Positions 7,186-17,290 of a stretch of DNA of 64,000 bases are shown piece by piece (position 1 is the first letter of the stretch; every line of letters begins with the position of its first letter). The stretch is from Microbacterium sp. GCS4. GTDB lineage: Bacteria > Actinomycetota > Actinomycetes > Actinomycetales > Microbacteriaceae. Location: positions 62,001 through 126,000 of the forward strand of contig NZ_LGYE01000005.1 in the NCBI RefSeq assembly GCF_001262495.1, written 5' to 3'. The translations under genes were made by a program, and so were the position numbers. Below the pieces are notes generated by a model. The model had not been told where the DNA came from and made no database searches. It saw only the letters and a program-made list of their open reading frames with translations.

Positions 7186-8598
7186 ATGATCGCCCTGTCG
7201 CTTGCCGAGATCGCCGCCGTCCTCGGGGGTGATCTGCGGCTCGCCGGTACCGCCACGCCCGAGACGACCGTCGAGGGGGTGGTCGACACCGACTCGCGGA
7301 ACATGGGCCCGGGAGCGATCTTCGTCGCCAAGCCGGGTGCGGAGACCGACGGCCACCGTTTCGTCGGCGCCGCCCTGGCGGCCGGCGCCGTGCTCGCGAT
7401 CGTCGAGCGTCCCGTGGACGACGAGATCACGCAGATCGTCGTGCCCGACGCGGTGCTCGCCCTCGCCGATCTCGCCCGCGAGGTCGTGGCGCGCGTCCGT
7501 GCCGGTGGCGGCCTGAAGATCGTCGGCATCACCGGCTCCAACGGCAAGACCACCACCAAGAACTTCCTCGCGCGGATCCTGTCGGATGAGGGCGAGACGA
7601 TCGCCCCGATCAACTCCTACAACAACGAGGTCGGCGCCCCGGTCACGATGCTGCGCGTCACGCATGGCACACGGTTCCTCGTGAGCGAGTTCGGCGCCGA
7701 CGCACCCGGCAGCATCGCGAGGCTCGCAGGACTCGTCGAGCCCGACGTCGCGGTCGTCCTCATGGTCGGTCTCGCGCATGCGGGCGGGTTCGGCGGCATC
7801 GAGGCCACCGCGCGCGCCAAGTCCGAGCTCGTGGCGGCCGCTGCGGTCGGCGGCACGGCCGTGCTCAACGTCGACGACCCGCGTGTCGCCGGGATGCGGG
7901 ACCTGGCCGACTCCCGGGGGCTGACGGTCGTCGGGTTCGGCCAGAGCAGCGCCGCCGACGTCCGCGCGCACGATCTCGAGGTCACGGCCTCCGGGACGAC
8001 GTGCGTGATCGAATCCGCGGGGGAGCGCATCCCGCTGCACCTCCGCGTCCTCGGCGCCCACCACGTCAACAACGCCCTCGCTGCGATCGCAGCGGCCGGT
8101 GTGCTCGGCGTCGCGGCCGCGGACGCGATCGCTCGCCTCGAGACCGTCGAGATCGCCGAGCGCTGGCGGATGCAGCCCCTCGGCAGCGATCGGGTGCGGA
8201 TCATCAACGACGCGTACAACGCGAGCCCCGACTCGATGGCGGCGGCGCTGCGCACGCTCGCGCAGATCACCGGCCCCGGGGAGCGCACCGTCGCGGTGCT
8301 CGGTGCCATGAGCGAGCTGGGCGAGACCGCGGGGGAGGAGCACGACCGCATCGGGCTGCTCGCGGTGCGCCTCAACATCCAGCGCATCGTCGTGGTCGGC
8401 CAGGAGGCGAGGCGGCTGTACATCTCCGCGATCGGCGAGGGCTCCTGGGACAGCGAGGCCGTGTTCTTCGCGGATCAGGACTCCGCGTTCGAGTACCTCC
8501 TCACCGAGCTGCGCGACGGCGACCGCGTGCTCGTCAAGTCATCCAACTCCGTGGGCCTCCGGCATCTCGGCGATCGTCTGGGAGAATCGTTCTCGTGA
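7186..8598 (+). CDS. murF: UDP-N-acetylmuramoyl-tripeptide:D-Ala-D-Ala ligase MurF
   Basis: Cytoplasmic ATP-dependent ligase that adds D-Ala-D-Ala to the UDP-MurNAc tripeptide, completing the stem peptide. Of 470 residues, the N-terminal domain binds the uridine nucleotide. The central P-loop GITGSNGKTTTKN has Lys at about residue 121. NSYNNEVGAPVT is a MurF-specific stretch, and INDAYNASPDSM in the C-terminal domain distinguishes MurF from MurE. The stop overlaps the mraY start (GTGA). It follows ftsI directly, without the usual intervening murE. Confidence 0.96.
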   Translation: MIALSLAEIAAVLGGDLRLAGTATPETTVEGVVDTDSRNMGPGAIFVAKPGAETDGHRFVGAALAAGAVLAIVERPVDDEITQIVVPDAVLALADLAREVVARVRAGGGLKIVGITGSNGKTTTKNFLARILSDEGETIAPINSYNNEVGAPVTMLRVTHGTRFLVSEFGADAPGSIARLAGLVEPDVAVVLMVGLAHAGGFGGIEATARAKSELVAAAAVGGTAVLNVDDPRVAGMRDLADSRGLTVVGFGQSSAADVRAHDLEVTASGTTCVIESAGERIPLHLRVLGAHHVNNALAAIAAAGVLGVAAADAIARLETVEIAERWRMQPLGSDRVRIINDAYNASPDSMAAALRTLAQITGPGERTVAVLGAMSELGETAGEEHDRIGLLAVRLNIQRIVVVGQEARRLYISAIGEGSWDSEAVFFADQDSAFEYLLTELRDGDRVLVKSSNSVGLRHLGDRLGESFS

Positions 8599-9707
8599 GG
8601 TCACTCATCATGGCGGCGGCCATCTCGCTCGCCTTCACACTCTTCCTGACTCCCGTCTTCCTCCGGCTTTTCCGCAAATGGGGATGGGGTCAGGTCATCC
8701 GCACCCCCGAAGCGATCGAGAATCCGAGCCACGAGGCCAAGCGCGGCACGCCCACGATGGGCGGGGTGATCTTCATCCTCGGCACCATGGTCGGCTACTT
8801 CACCGGCGTGTACGTCGGCGGCGGCACCCCCGCGCTCTCCGCGCTGCTGGTGATCTGGCTCATGATCGGCTTCGGCGCCGTCGGATTCATCGACGACTAC
8901 ATGAAGGTGCGCAGCCAGCGCAGCCTCGGGCTCTCCGGTTGGCGCAAGATCATCGGGCAGCTGCTGGTGATCATCCCCTTCGGCATCGTGGCCCTGAACT
9001 TCCCCAACAAGTTCGACCAGACCCCGGCATCCGGGTCGATCTCCCTGTTCCGTGACATCCCCTGGCTCAACCTGTTCGCGTTCACGGTCGTCCTCGGGTG
9101 GGCGCTGTACCTGCTCTGGATCTCGGTGATCGGCGTCGCGACCTCCAACAGCGTGAACCTCACGGACGGCCTGGACGGACTCGCTGCGGGAGCGGGCGTG
9201 ATCGTGGTGGGCGCCTACAGCCTCATCGCCTTCTGGCAGTTCAAGCAGTCCTGCGTCGGCGAAGGTGTCGAGAAGGCCGCGATCGGCGGATGCTACGAGG
9301 TACGCGACCCGTTCAGCCTGGCCATCATCGCCGCATCCTTCGCCGCGAGCCTCATCGGGTTCCTGTGGTGGAACGCACCCAAGGCCAAGGTGTTCATGGG
9401 CGACGTGGGCTCCATGGCGATCGGCGGCGTCATCACGGCGATGGCGATCCTGACCCGCACCGAGCTGCTGCTGCTCGTGATCGCCGGCGTGTTCGTCATG
9501 GCCTCCGGCTCGGTCATCCTGCAGCGCGCCTACTTCAAGGTCACGCGCGGCAAACGGCTCTTCCTCATGAGCCCGTTCCACCATCACCTCGAGATGCGGG
9601 GCTGGTCCGAGGTCACGATCGTGGTGCGCATGTGGATCATCGCGGGTCTTCTCGCGGTCTCGGCGGTCGGTCTGTTCTACGTCGAGTGGCTGACCCGTGT
9701 CGGCTGA
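8595..9707 (+). CDS. mraY: Phospho-N-acetylmuramoyl-pentapeptide transferase MraY
   Basis: Polytopic membrane enzyme that transfers phospho-MurNAc-pentapeptide to undecaprenyl phosphate, giving lipid I. The 370-residue protein has about ten membrane spans. Conserved family motifs are present: RGTPTMGG near the N-terminus, the catalytic FIDDYMK, NLTDGLDGLAAG, VFMGDVGS and the late HHHLEM. GTG 8595 was chosen because it overlaps the murF stop (GTGA) and gives the usual short N-terminus; ATG 8610 is an alternative. It overlaps murD by 11 bases. Confidence 0.96.
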   Translation: MRSLIMAAAISLAFTLFLTPVFLRLFRKWGWGQVIRTPEAIENPSHEAKRGTPTMGGVIFILGTMVGYFTGVYVGGGTPALSALLVIWLMIGFGAVGFIDDYMKVRSQRSLGLSGWRKIIGQLLVIIPFGIVALNFPNKFDQTPASGSISLFRDIPWLNLFAFTVVLGWALYLLWISVIGVATSNSVNLTDGLDGLAAGAGVIVVGAYSLIAFWQFKQSCVGEGVEKAAIGGCYEVRDPFSLAIIAASFAASLIGFLWWNAPKAKVFMGDVGSMAIGGVITAMAILTRTELLLLVIAGVFVMASGSVILQRAYFKVTRGKRLFLMSPFHHHLEMRGWSEVTIVVRMWIIAGLLAVSAVGLFYVEWLTRVG

Positions 9708-11232
9708 GGCGCGACTCGCGACGCTCACGAGCTGGAGCGCCGACTGGTCGGGCCTGCGCGTCGCGGTGCTCGGTCTGTCGATGACCGGGTTCTCTGTCGC
9801 GGACACGCTCGCCGAGCTCGGGGCGGATGTGCTCGTGCTCAGCGAGTCCGCCGACGAGGAATACGCGAGGCTCGTGCCCGTGGTCGGCGCCCGGCTCGAG
9901 ATCGGGGCGCTGTCGGACGTGCCGCAGGCTCTCGTCGACTTCGACCCCGAAGTCGTGATCGCCTCGCCCGGCTTCTCTCCGTCGCATCCTGTGATCCGCT
10001 GGGTGCAGGAGTCGGGGATCGCGCTCTGGGGCGACATCGAACTCGCCTGGCGGGTGCGCGACAAGGTGACGAGGCCGGACGGTACTCCCGCCGACTGGGT
10101 GCTGATCACCGGCACGAACGGCAAGACCACGACGACGCAGCTCACCGCGACGCTGCTCGTCGAGGGCGGTCTGCGTGCGGCGCCGTGCGGCAACATCGGC
10201 GTACCCGTGCTCGACGCGGTGCGCGACCCCGCCGGGTTCGACGTGCTCGTGGTCGAGCTGTCCAGCCACCAGCTCTGGTATCTCGGACTCTCGGCACCGG
10301 AGGGGCAGCCGGTCCCGCACTCCGCCGTCTGCCTCAACCTCGCGGACGACCATCTCGTGTGGCACGGCACCGCTCAGGCGTACCGGGACGCCAAGGCGCT
10401 CGTCTACCGCAACACCCGAGTCGCGTGCGTGTACAACAAGGCCGATGAAGCGACCCGGATCATGGTCGAGGAGGCCGAGGTCGTCGAGGGCGCGCGCGCC
10501 ATAGGCTTCGACCTCGGCGTGCCGGGGCCGAGCGATCTCGGAGTCGTCGAGGGCCTGCTGGTAGACCGGGCGTTCCTGGAGGATCGCGCCCGCAGCGCAC
10601 TCGAACTCACGACGCTCGCCGACCTGGAGGACGCGGGCCTCGCCGCGCCCCATATCGTGCAGAACATCCTCGCCGCGAGCGCACTCGCCCGCTCGCTCGG
10701 CACCGAGCCCGAGGCGATCCACGCGGCGCTGCAGGCCTTCCGCCTCGACGCCCACCGCATCCAGGTCGTCGCCCGCCACGCCGGCATCACCTGGGTCGAC
10801 GACTCCAAGGCCACGAACCCGCACGCCGCCGCGTCCTCGCTGCGCGCCTACCCCGGCGCGGTCTGGGTCGTCGGCGGGGACCTGAAGGGCGTCGACATCG
10901 CCGAGCTGGTGGCCACGGCCGGCACGACCGCGCGTGCCGCGGTCGTGATCGGGGTAGAGCGGGCCGGGGTGATCGCGGCATTCGAGCGACACGCGCCCGC
11001 GGTGCCGGTCTTCGAGGTGGATGCTGGCGAGACTGGACACGTCATGAACCGCGTCGTGGAGATCGCTGCGGGGATCGTCGACGGCGAGGGAACGGTGCTG
11101 CTGGCCCCCGCCGCCGCATCCTTCGATCAGTTCACGAGCTACGCGGATCGCGGACACCGCTTCGCCGAGGCGGTGCGGGACTGGATAGACCGGGGGAGCG
11201 ATGACACAGGTCGAACGCCCCCCGCGCTCTGA
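9697..11232 (+). CDS. murD: UDP-N-acetylmuramoylalanine:D-glutamate ligase MurD
   Basis: Adds D-glutamate to UDP-MurNAc-L-alanine in the cytoplasm. The 511-residue protein has a Rossmann-like N-terminus (RVAVLGLSMTGFSVADTL). The central ATPase has the P-loop ITGTNGKTTTTQL and the GNIGVPVLD and ELSSHQLWY segments typical of MurD. The C-terminal domain contains DDSKATNPHAA. Start GTG 9697 overlaps the mraY stop, and the 3' end overlaps ftsW by 32 bases. The protein is somewhat longer than E. coli MurD, partly through an N-terminal addition of about 15 residues. Confidence 0.96.
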   Translation: MSAEARLATLTSWSADWSGLRVAVLGLSMTGFSVADTLAELGADVLVLSESADEEYARLVPVVGARLEIGALSDVPQALVDFDPEVVIASPGFSPSHPVIRWVQESGIALWGDIELAWRVRDKVTRPDGTPADWVLITGTNGKTTTTQLTATLLVEGGLRAAPCGNIGVPVLDAVRDPAGFDVLVVELSSHQLWYLGLSAPEGQPVPHSAVCLNLADDHLVWHGTAQAYRDAKALVYRNTRVACVYNKADEATRIMVEEAEVVEGARAIGFDLGVPGPSDLGVVEGLLVDRAFLEDRARSALELTTLADLEDAGLAAPHIVQNILAASALARSLGTEPEAIHAALQAFRLDAHRIQVVARHAGITWVDDSKATNPHAAASSLRAYPGAVWVVGGDLKGVDIAELVATAGTTARAAVVIGVERAGVIAAFERHAPAVPVFEVDAGETGHVMNRVVEIAAGIVDGEGTVLLAPAAASFDQFTSYADRGHRFAEAVRDWIDRGSDDTGRTPPAL

Positions 11233-12457
11233 CGCCGGACGCGGCGCAGGGCTCGCGGCCCGCGTCTCGCTCGGACGCCGATTCACGCCTCTGTCGACCG
11301 AGTTCCTCATGATCGCCTCGGCGGCGCTGCTCCTCACGATCTTCGGGATCGTCATGGTGCTGTCGGCGACGAGCGCGACGGCGGTGGCGAGCGGCCAGAA
11401 CCCCATGGGCGGCGCGCTGCGCCAGGGAGTGTTCGCCCTGCTCGGGATCCCGCTCATGTTCCTGCTCTCGCGCATGCCCATGAAGTTCCTCAAGCGGATG
11501 GCCTGGCCCGCGCTGTTCGGCGCGATCGCCCTGCAGCTGCTCGTCTTCACGCCCCTCGGCATCGAGGACGGCGGAAACCGGAACTGGATCAACATCGCGG
11601 GCTTCACGCTGCAGCCGTCCGAGTTCCTCAAGCTGTCGCTCGCTGTCTGGATCGGCTACGTGCTGATGCGCAAGCACACGATGCTCGGCACGTGGCACCA
11701 GGTCTTCATCCCTGTCGTCCCCGTGGGCGCCCTGGCCATCGGCACGGTGCTCGCGGGAAAGGACCTCGGCACCGCGATGGTGATGGTGCTCGTGCTGCTC
11801 GGGTGCCTGTTCTTCTCCGGCGTCAAACTCCGGCTGTTCATCCTCCCGGTGATCCTCGGCGTGATCTCGGTCATCGCGCTGGCGATCACGAGCCCCGACC
11901 GGATGCGTCGGATCACCGCGACGTGCTCCGACATGTCGGCGTACACCGGCGACTGCTACCAGTCGATCCATGGCATCTGGGGCATGGCGTCCGGCGGCAT
12001 CTTCGGCGTCGGCCTGGGGAACTCGCAGGAGAAGTACGGCTGGCTTCCCGCCGCGGGCAACGACTTCATCTTCGCGATCGTGGGCGAGGAGCTCGGACTC
12101 ATCGGCTGCATCGTCGTGCTCGCGCTCTTCACGATCTTCACGGTCGGTGCGTTCCACGTGATCCGCAAGACCGACGACCCCTTCATCCGCGTGGCGGCGG
12201 GCGGCATCACGGTGTGGATCACGGGTCAGGCCGTGCTCAACATCGGCGTCGTGATCGGGGTCTTCCCCGTGATGGGCGTGCCGTTGCCGTTCATGTCGCA
12301 GGGTGGCACCGCCCTGCTCGCCGTGCTCATCGCGTGCGGCGTGCTGCTCTCCTTCGCGCGCACGCTTCCGGGGGCCGAGGAGAAGGCGGCCGCACGATCG
12401 GCCGCCGTCGCGCGCGGCGCGGGACGCACGGCGGGTCGGGGTAGGGTCGCACGGTGA
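11201..12457 (+). CDS. ftsW: Septal peptidoglycan glycosyltransferase FtsW
   Basis: SEDS-family membrane protein that polymerises septal glycan from lipid II in complex with FtsI. The 418-residue protein has about ten membrane spans. GGNRNWINIAGFTLQPSE, GKDLGTAMV and LPFMSQGGTALLAV are standard SEDS motifs. Two cysteines (ATCSDM, GDCYQS) lie in the large extracellular loop. The tail is short and basic, rich in Ala/Arg. The start lies inside murD and the stop overlaps murG (GTGA), so its translation depends on the operon. Confidence 0.96.
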   Translation: MTQVERPPRSDAGRGAGLAARVSLGRRFTPLSTEFLMIASAALLLTIFGIVMVLSATSATAVASGQNPMGGALRQGVFALLGIPLMFLLSRMPMKFLKRMAWPALFGAIALQLLVFTPLGIEDGGNRNWINIAGFTLQPSEFLKLSLAVWIGYVLMRKHTMLGTWHQVFIPVVPVGALAIGTVLAGKDLGTAMVMVLVLLGCLFFSGVKLRLFILPVILGVISVIALAITSPDRMRRITATCSDMSAYTGDCYQSIHGIWGMASGGIFGVGLGNSQEKYGWLPAAGNDFIFAIVGEELGLIGCIVVLALFTIFTVGAFHVIRKTDDPFIRVAAGGITVWITGQAVLNIGVVIGVFPVMGVPLPFMSQGGTALLAVLIACGVLLSFARTLPGAEEKAAARSAAVARGAGRTAGRGRVAR

Positions 12458-13530
12458 CCACGTACCTTCTCGCCGGCGGAGGCACCGCCGGCCATGTGAA
12501 CCCCCTGCTCGCCGTCGCCGACGGTCTCCGTGCCCGCGACACGGCGGCGGAGATCCTCGTGCTCGGTACGGCCGAAGGGCTGGAGTCGCGCCTTGTGCCG
12601 GCGCGCGGCTACGAGCTGCTGATCGTCGACAAGGTTCCGTTCCCGCGGCGCCCGAACGCGCAGGCCGTGCGCTTCCCCTCACGCTTCCGCCGGGCCGTCG
12701 CCCAGGTCCGCGACCACATCCGCGCGCACGCGGTCGACGTCGTCGTCGGATTCGGCGGCTACGCCTCCGCACCCGCCTACGTCGCCGCCCGCCGCGAGGG
12801 CGTGCCCTTCGTGGTGCACGAGGCCAACGCCAAACCGGGGCTCGCCAACGTCCTGGGCGCCCGCGGTGCCGCGGCCACCGGCGTCGCCTTCGACGGCACC
12901 CCTCTGCGGGGCGGCGAGGTCGTGGGGATGCCGTTGCGTCGCGAGGTCATCGAGCTCGATCGCGCCGCGGCACGTGCCGAGGCCGCCGAGCACTTCGGCC
13001 TCGACGCCGACCGCCCGGTGCTTCTCGTGTTCGGCGGATCCCTCGGCGCCCAGCGTCTCAACGAGGCACTCGCGGACTCCTGGGGCGACGTGCTCGCCGC
13101 CGGATGGCAGCTCCTGCACGTCACGGGGGAGCGCAGCGAGCTCACCGACCCCGAGGTGCCCGGCTACTCGCTGCAGCGCTATGTCGACCGCATGGACCTC
13201 GCGTTCGCGCTCGCCGACCTGGTCGTGTCGCGCTCGGGCGCGGCCACGGTCAGCGAGATCAGCGCCCTCGGCATCCCCGCCCTCTACGTGCCGTACTCGG
13301 TCGGCAACGGCGAGCAGCGCCTGAACGCGGCGTCCGCGGTCGCCGCCGGGGCAGCCCGACTCCTCGACGATGCCACATTCGACGGCGACGCCGTGCGCCG
13401 CATCGTGATCCCCGTGCTGAACGATCCGGCGCGACTGACCGCGATGGCCGAGGCCGCCGGTCGTGTCGGCACGCGCAGCGGCACCGAGAACGTGATCGCC
13501 CTCGTGGACCGGGCGCTCGGCGTCGCCTGA
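12454..13530 (+). CDS. murG: UDP-GlcNAc:lipid I N-acetylglucosaminyltransferase MurG
   Basis: Membrane-associated GT28 glycosyltransferase that converts lipid I to lipid II. The 358-residue protein starts with TTYLLAGGGTAGHVNPLLAV, the glycine-rich lipid I/membrane loop. GFGGYASAPAYVAA, HEANAKPGLAN, FGGSLGAQRLNEAL and the UDP-GlcNAc site region SRSGAATVSEISALGIPA are all present. GTG 12454 overlaps the ftsW stop. A 62-base gap with its own promoter separates it from murC. Confidence 0.96.
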   Translation: MTTYLLAGGGTAGHVNPLLAVADGLRARDTAAEILVLGTAEGLESRLVPARGYELLIVDKVPFPRRPNAQAVRFPSRFRRAVAQVRDHIRAHAVDVVVGFGGYASAPAYVAARREGVPFVVHEANAKPGLANVLGARGAAATGVAFDGTPLRGGEVVGMPLRREVIELDRAAARAEAAEHFGLDADRPVLLVFGGSLGAQRLNEALADSWGDVLAAGWQLLHVTGERSELTDPEVPGYSLQRYVDRMDLAFALADLVVSRSGAATVSEISALGIPALYVPYSVGNGEQRLNAASAVAAGAARLLDDATFDGDAVRRIVIPVLNDPARLTAMAEAAGRVGTRSGTENVIALVDRALGVA

Positions 13531-13577
13531 CCCGCGATCGCCCGCCGCGGCCCACCCGAGTACGCCCGACCGAAAAG

Positions 13578-13592
13578 TAGACTGAACACGAC
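13578..13592 (+). promoter_or_regulatory. -10 element immediately before murC
   Basis: GAAAAGTAGACT, with hexamer TAGACT at 13578-13583, ends nine bases before ATG 13593. The same GAAAGTAGACT string precedes dnaE. It probably gives murC-ftsQ a nearly leaderless internal transcript. Confidence 0.5.
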
Positions 13593-14990
13593 ATGATCAG
13601 ACCCGACCTCTCGCTCCCGATCCCCGAATCGATCTCCTCCGCGCACTTCATCGGCATCGGCGGTTCCGGCATGAGCGGCCTCGCCCGCATGTTCCTCGAC
13701 GCCGGCATCCGGGTGTCCGGCAGCGACCGTGCCGACAGCGACAACCTGCGCGCCCTCGCGGCCGCCGGCGCGACCGTGCACGTGGGGCATGACGCCGCGC
13801 ACCTCGGCGATGCCGACACAGTCGTGCACACCGGGGCGATCTGGCCCGAGAACCCCGAGTTCGTGACGGCCAAGGAGCGCGGTCTGCACGTGATCCACCG
13901 TTCGCAGGCTCTGCACTGGCTGATCGGGTCGCGACGGTTGGTCTCGGTTGCCGGCGCGCACGGCAAGACCACGTCGACGGGCATGATCGTCACGGCGCTG
14001 CAGGCGCTCGGCGCCGATCCGCACTTCGTCAACGGAGGCGTGATCGAGCAGCTCGGCGTCTCGAGCGCGACCGGCTCGGGCGATCTGTTCGTGATCGAGG
14101 CCGATGAGTCCGACGGCACGTTCCTGCTGTACGACACGGCTGTCGCGCTGATCACGAACGTCGACCCCGATCATCTCGACCACTACGGCTCCGAGGAGGC
14201 GTTCCACGATGCCTTCGTGCGCTTCGCCGACGCCGCGACCGAGGCCGTCGTGATCTCCAGCGACGATCCGGGAGCCCTCCGGGTCGGGGCCGGGCTCTCG
14301 CATCCCCGGGTGATCACCTTCGGGCAGGCCGAGGACGCGGACGTCCGCCTCACCGACATCGTCGCCTCGGGTCCCGTGTCGGCGACTGTCACGTTCGGAG
14401 GCGAGAGCGTCCGCCTTCAGCTCGCGGTGCCCGGTGTGCACAATGCGGTCAACGCGACCGGCGCCGTCGCGGTACTGCTGTCGCTCGGTTTCGGGCTCGG
14501 GGAGTCTGTCACGGCCGTCGAGGGCTTCGCCGGCACCGTGCGTCGTCTCGAGCAGCACGGGATCGAGCGCGGCGTGACCGTCTACGACGACTACTCGCAT
14601 CATCCGACCGAGGTGCGCGCGGCGCTCGAGGCCATGCGCTCGATCGCCGGCTCCGGACGGATCATCGCGATCCAGCAGCCGCACACCTATTCGCGCACGC
14701 AGCACATGTACCGCGAGTTCGCCGAGGTGCTCGAGACGTACGCGGATCACACGGTCATGCTCGACGTGTACGGCGCGCGAGAGGATCCCGTGCCCGGGGT
14801 CACGGGCGAGCTCGTGAGCGGTGCCTTCGACGATCAGTCCCACGTGCACTTCGTGGCGGACTGGCAGCAGGCCGCCGACTACACCGCCTCCGTCGCCCGC
14901 GACGGCGACTTCGTCGTGACGCTCGGCTGCGGCAACGTGTACCAGATCATCCCGCAGGTGCTCGAGTCGCTGCGGTCGACCGGGGCGTAG
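13593..14990 (+). CDS. murC: UDP-N-acetylmuramate:L-alanine ligase MurC
   Basis: First amino-acid ligase of stem peptide synthesis in the cytoplasm. The 465-residue protein has the N-terminal nucleotide fold [15 protein letters not shown], the P-loop [12 protein letters not shown], and [12 protein letters not shown] and [11 protein letters not shown] in the central domain. The C-terminal [11 protein letters not shown] and QPHTYSRT are typical of MurC. It starts immediately after a TAGACT element, so transcription can restart here within the cluster. The ftsQ start lies three bases after its stop. Confidence 0.96.
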   Translation: MIRPDLSLPIPESISSAHFIGIGGSGMSGLARMFLDAGIRVSGSDRADSDNLRALAAAGATVHVGHDAAHLGDADTVVHTGAIWPENPEFVTAKERGLHVIHRSQALHWLIGSRRLVSVAGAHGKTTSTGMIVTALQALGADPHFVNGGVIEQLGVSSATGSGDLFVIEADESDGTFLLYDTAVALITNVDPDHLDHYGSEEAFHDAFVRFADAATEAVVISSDDPGALRVGAGLSHPRVITFGQAEDADVRLTDIVASGPVSATVTFGGESVRLQLAVPGVHNAVNATGAVAVLLSLGFGLGESVTAVEGFAGTVRRLEQHGIERGVTVYDDYSHHPTEVRAALEAMRSIAGSGRIIAIQQPHTYSRTQHMYREFAEVLETYADHTVMLDVYGAREDPVPGVTGELVSGAFDDQSHVHFVADWQQAADYTASVARDGDFVVTLGCGNVYQIIPQVLESLRSTGA

Positions 14991-14993
14991 TCG

Positions 14994-15926
14994 ATGCGCC
15001 GGCCGCCCCCGCTCCCGACGTCGCCCGGCGGTGCGACGGACGACGCGACGACGCGACGTCCGCGGGGCGGGGCGCGCGCGAGCGCGACGGATGCCGGACG
15101 CGCGGCCGATTCGGCGACAGCGTACGACGGGTCTGCGGAGGCGCCCCGCGCGGGGCACGATGACCCGGGCCCCATGTCGGCTCGGGACGTGTGGCGGGCG
15201 GCGCGTGCACGTCGGAAGGCGCTGCGCGCGGAGATCCGTCGCTTCACGCAGCGGTCGCGCCGTCGCCGCATCGTCTGGCTCAGCGCCGTGGGCGCGTCGG
15301 TGCTCCTGATCGGCGGGAGCATCGCCGCGGCCTACAGCCCGCTGTTCGCTGTCGAGCGCATCACGGTGGTCGGGGCCTCGACGCTCGATGCGTCGACCGT
15401 CGAGTCGGCGCTGTCGGACCAGTTGGGGACCCCGCTCGCGCTGGTCGATGCGAGCGAGGTCAAGGCCGCGCTGCTCGCGTTCCCGCTCATCGAGACCTAT
15501 GCGCTGGAGGCCAGGCCCCCGCACGATCTCACGGTGCGGATCGTGGAGCGCACGCCGGTCGGCGTGATCCGCTCCGATGCCGGGTACACCCTCGTGGATG
15601 CCGCGGGCGTCGCGCTCTCGACCACCTCCGACCAGCCCGCCGGGCAGCCGCTGCTCGACGTCGCGGGCGGCACCGGCTCGGCGGCGTTCGAGAGCGCGGG
15701 ACTCGTCGTGCGCTCGGTGCCCGCGGACGTGCGGGCCGCATTGACGAACGTGAGCGCGTCGACGCAGGACGACGTGACGCTGACGTTGAACTCCGGTCTG
15801 ACGATCGTGTGGGGGAGCGCGGACGAGTCGCCGTTGAAGAGCGAGGTCCTCACGAAGACGCTCCTCTCGAGCCCCGGGGCGTCGACGATCGACGTGACCT
15901 CGCCGCGTGCGGTCGTGGTCGGCTGA
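14994..15926 (+). CDS. ftsQ: Cell division protein FtsQ
   Basis: Bitopic divisome protein linking FtsL and the septal synthase. The 310-residue protein has an unusually long, low-complexity cytoplasmic N-terminus of about 93 residues, very rich in Arg, Ala and Gly. One membrane span follows at about residues 94-115, then the POTRA domain beginning AVERITVVGASTLDASTVESAL. The beta domain has LVRIVER-like DLTVRIVERTPVGVI. ATG 14994, three bases after murC, gives a complete protein. The first 150 bases are close to pure G/C with GACGACGC repeats. Confidence 0.92.
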   Translation: MRRPPPLPTSPGGATDDATTRRPRGGARASATDAGRAADSATAYDGSAEAPRAGHDDPGPMSARDVWRAARARRKALRAEIRRFTQRSRRRRIVWLSAVGASVLLIGGSIAAAYSPLFAVERITVVGASTLDASTVESALSDQLGTPLALVDASEVKAALLAFPLIETYALEARPPHDLTVRIVERTPVGVIRSDAGYTLVDAAGVALSTTSDQPAGQPLLDVAGGTGSAAFESAGLVVRSVPADVRAALTNVSASTQDDVTLTLNSGLTIVWGSADESPLKSEVLTKTLLSSPGASTIDVTSPRAVVVG

Positions 15927-16129
15927 GGCCTCCGGGCGCGAGTCGGGACGAGGTTCCGACGGCAAACGGGCGACACGCCCGTGTCGCTGCGTCCGCGCGT
16001 GCGTGCGGCGCTTACCTTCGAACAAGAGAAACCGATACCGGGAAATACTTTACACCTCTAGTTGAGGTTTAAGGTTTGACCCGGCCGGTGGACACCACAA
16101 GACAGGCTCGAATCTTTCGGAGGCCGGCC
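15927..16129 (+). promoter_or_regulatory. ftsZ leader and promoter region
   Basis: The 203-base spacer is more AT-rich than its surroundings from about 16018 on. It holds the small inverted repeat ACCTC-TAGTT-GAGGT at 16054-16068 and the direct repeats GAGGTTTAAGGTTT. A TTTCGGAGG ribosome site at 16116-16124 precedes ftsZ. The exact -10 could not be fixed; a separate ftsZ promoter with a leader is likely. Confidence 0.5.
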
Positions 16130-17290
16130 ATGAGCCAGAACCAGAACTACCTCGCCGTGATCAAGGTCGTCGGCGTCGGCGGTGGCGGCGTCAACGCCGT
16201 CAACCGCATGATCGAGCTCGGCCTCCGCGGAGTCGAGTTCATCGCCGTCAACACCGACGCGCAGGCGCTCCTCATGAGCGACGCCGACGTCAAGCTCGAC
16301 GTGGGCCGTGAGCTCACCCGCGGACTCGGAGCAGGCGCCGACCCCGAGGTCGGACGCCGCGCCGCCGAGGACCACGCGGAGGAGATCGAGCAGGCCCTGA
16401 CCGGCGCCGACATGGTCTTCGTCACGGCCGGCGAGGGTGGCGGCACCGGAACCGGCGGCGCCCCCGTGGTCGCTCGGATCGCGAAGTCGATCGGAGCGCT
16501 CACCATCGGTGTCGTCACGAAGCCGTTCTCGTTCGAGGGCCGTCGCCGACAGAGCCAGGCCGAGGCAGGCGTCTCCAAGCTCAAGGAAGAGGTCGACACC
16601 CTCATCGTCGTCCCGAACGACCGGCTCCTCGAGATCAGCGACCGTGGCATCTCGATGATCGAGGCGTTCGCCACGGCGGACCAGGTGCTCTTGGCCGGTG
16701 TTCAGGGCATCACGGACCTCATCACGACGCCGGGTCTCATCAACCTCGACTTCGCCGACGTGAAGTCGGTCATGCAGGGGGCAGGCTCCGCGCTCATGGG
16801 CATCGGCTCGGCACGCGGCGCTGACCGAGCGATCAAGGCCGCCGAGCTCGCGGTCGAATCGCCGCTCCTCGAAGCGTCGATCGAAGGCGCACACGGCGTG
16901 CTCCTCTCGATCCAGGGTGGATCGAACCTCGGGATCTTCGAGATCCACGACGCCGCCGACCTCGTCAAAGAGGCCGCGCACCCGGAGGCGAACATCATCT
17001 TCGGAACGGTCATCGACGACACCCTCGGCGACGAGGTGCGCGTCACGGTGATCGCCGCGGGCTTCGACGGCGGCGAGCCGTCGCTGCGCCTCGACCCGAT
17101 GGTCGTCACCCGCCCTGCCGCGGCGAGCACGCTGCCGGAGGTGTCGCTCCCCAGCGACGAGGACGCCGCTCCCTCGGCATCCGAGTCCGCCGCCGAGAAG
17201 CCCGAGCAGACGCCGCAGCGCGTGACCGCGACGAGCATCGAGCCGGCCTTCGCCGACGACGACATCGACATCCCCGAATTCCTCAAGTGA
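16130..17290 (+). CDS. ftsZ: Cell division GTPase FtsZ
   Basis: Tubulin homologue that assembles the division ring. The 386-residue protein begins [20 protein letters not shown]. The tubulin signature [13 protein letters not shown] and the T7-loop region are present. A disordered acidic linker leads to the C-terminal peptide [11 protein letters not shown], which binds SepF and FtsW in actinobacteria. ATG 16130 was chosen for its ribosome site and standard N-terminus over an in-frame start 54 bases earlier. The stop overlaps the yggS start (GTGA). Confidence 0.98.
   Translation: MSQNQNYLAVIKVVGVGGGGVNAVNRMIELGLRGVEFIAVNTDAQALLMSDADVKLDVGRELTRGLGAGADPEVGRRAAEDHAEEIEQALTGADMVFVTAGEGGGTGTGGAPVVARIAKSIGALTIGVVTKPFSFEGRRRQSQAEAGVSKLKEEVDTLIVVPNDRLLEISDRGISMIEAFATADQVLLAGVQGITDLITTPGLINLDFADVKSVMQGAGSALMGIGSARGADRAIKAAELAVESPLLEASIEGAHGVLLSIQGGSNLGIFEIHDAADLVKEAAHPEANIIFGTVIDDTLGDEVRVTVIAAGFDGGEPSLRLDPMVVTRPAAASTLPEVSLPSDEDAAPSASESAAEKPEQTPQRVTATSIEPAFADDDIDIPEFLK

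Noticed and set aside
16076-16129. Upstream in-frame start for ftsZ
   Set aside because: It would add 18 residues not seen in FtsZ. The GGAGG site and conserved N-terminus favour ATG 16130.
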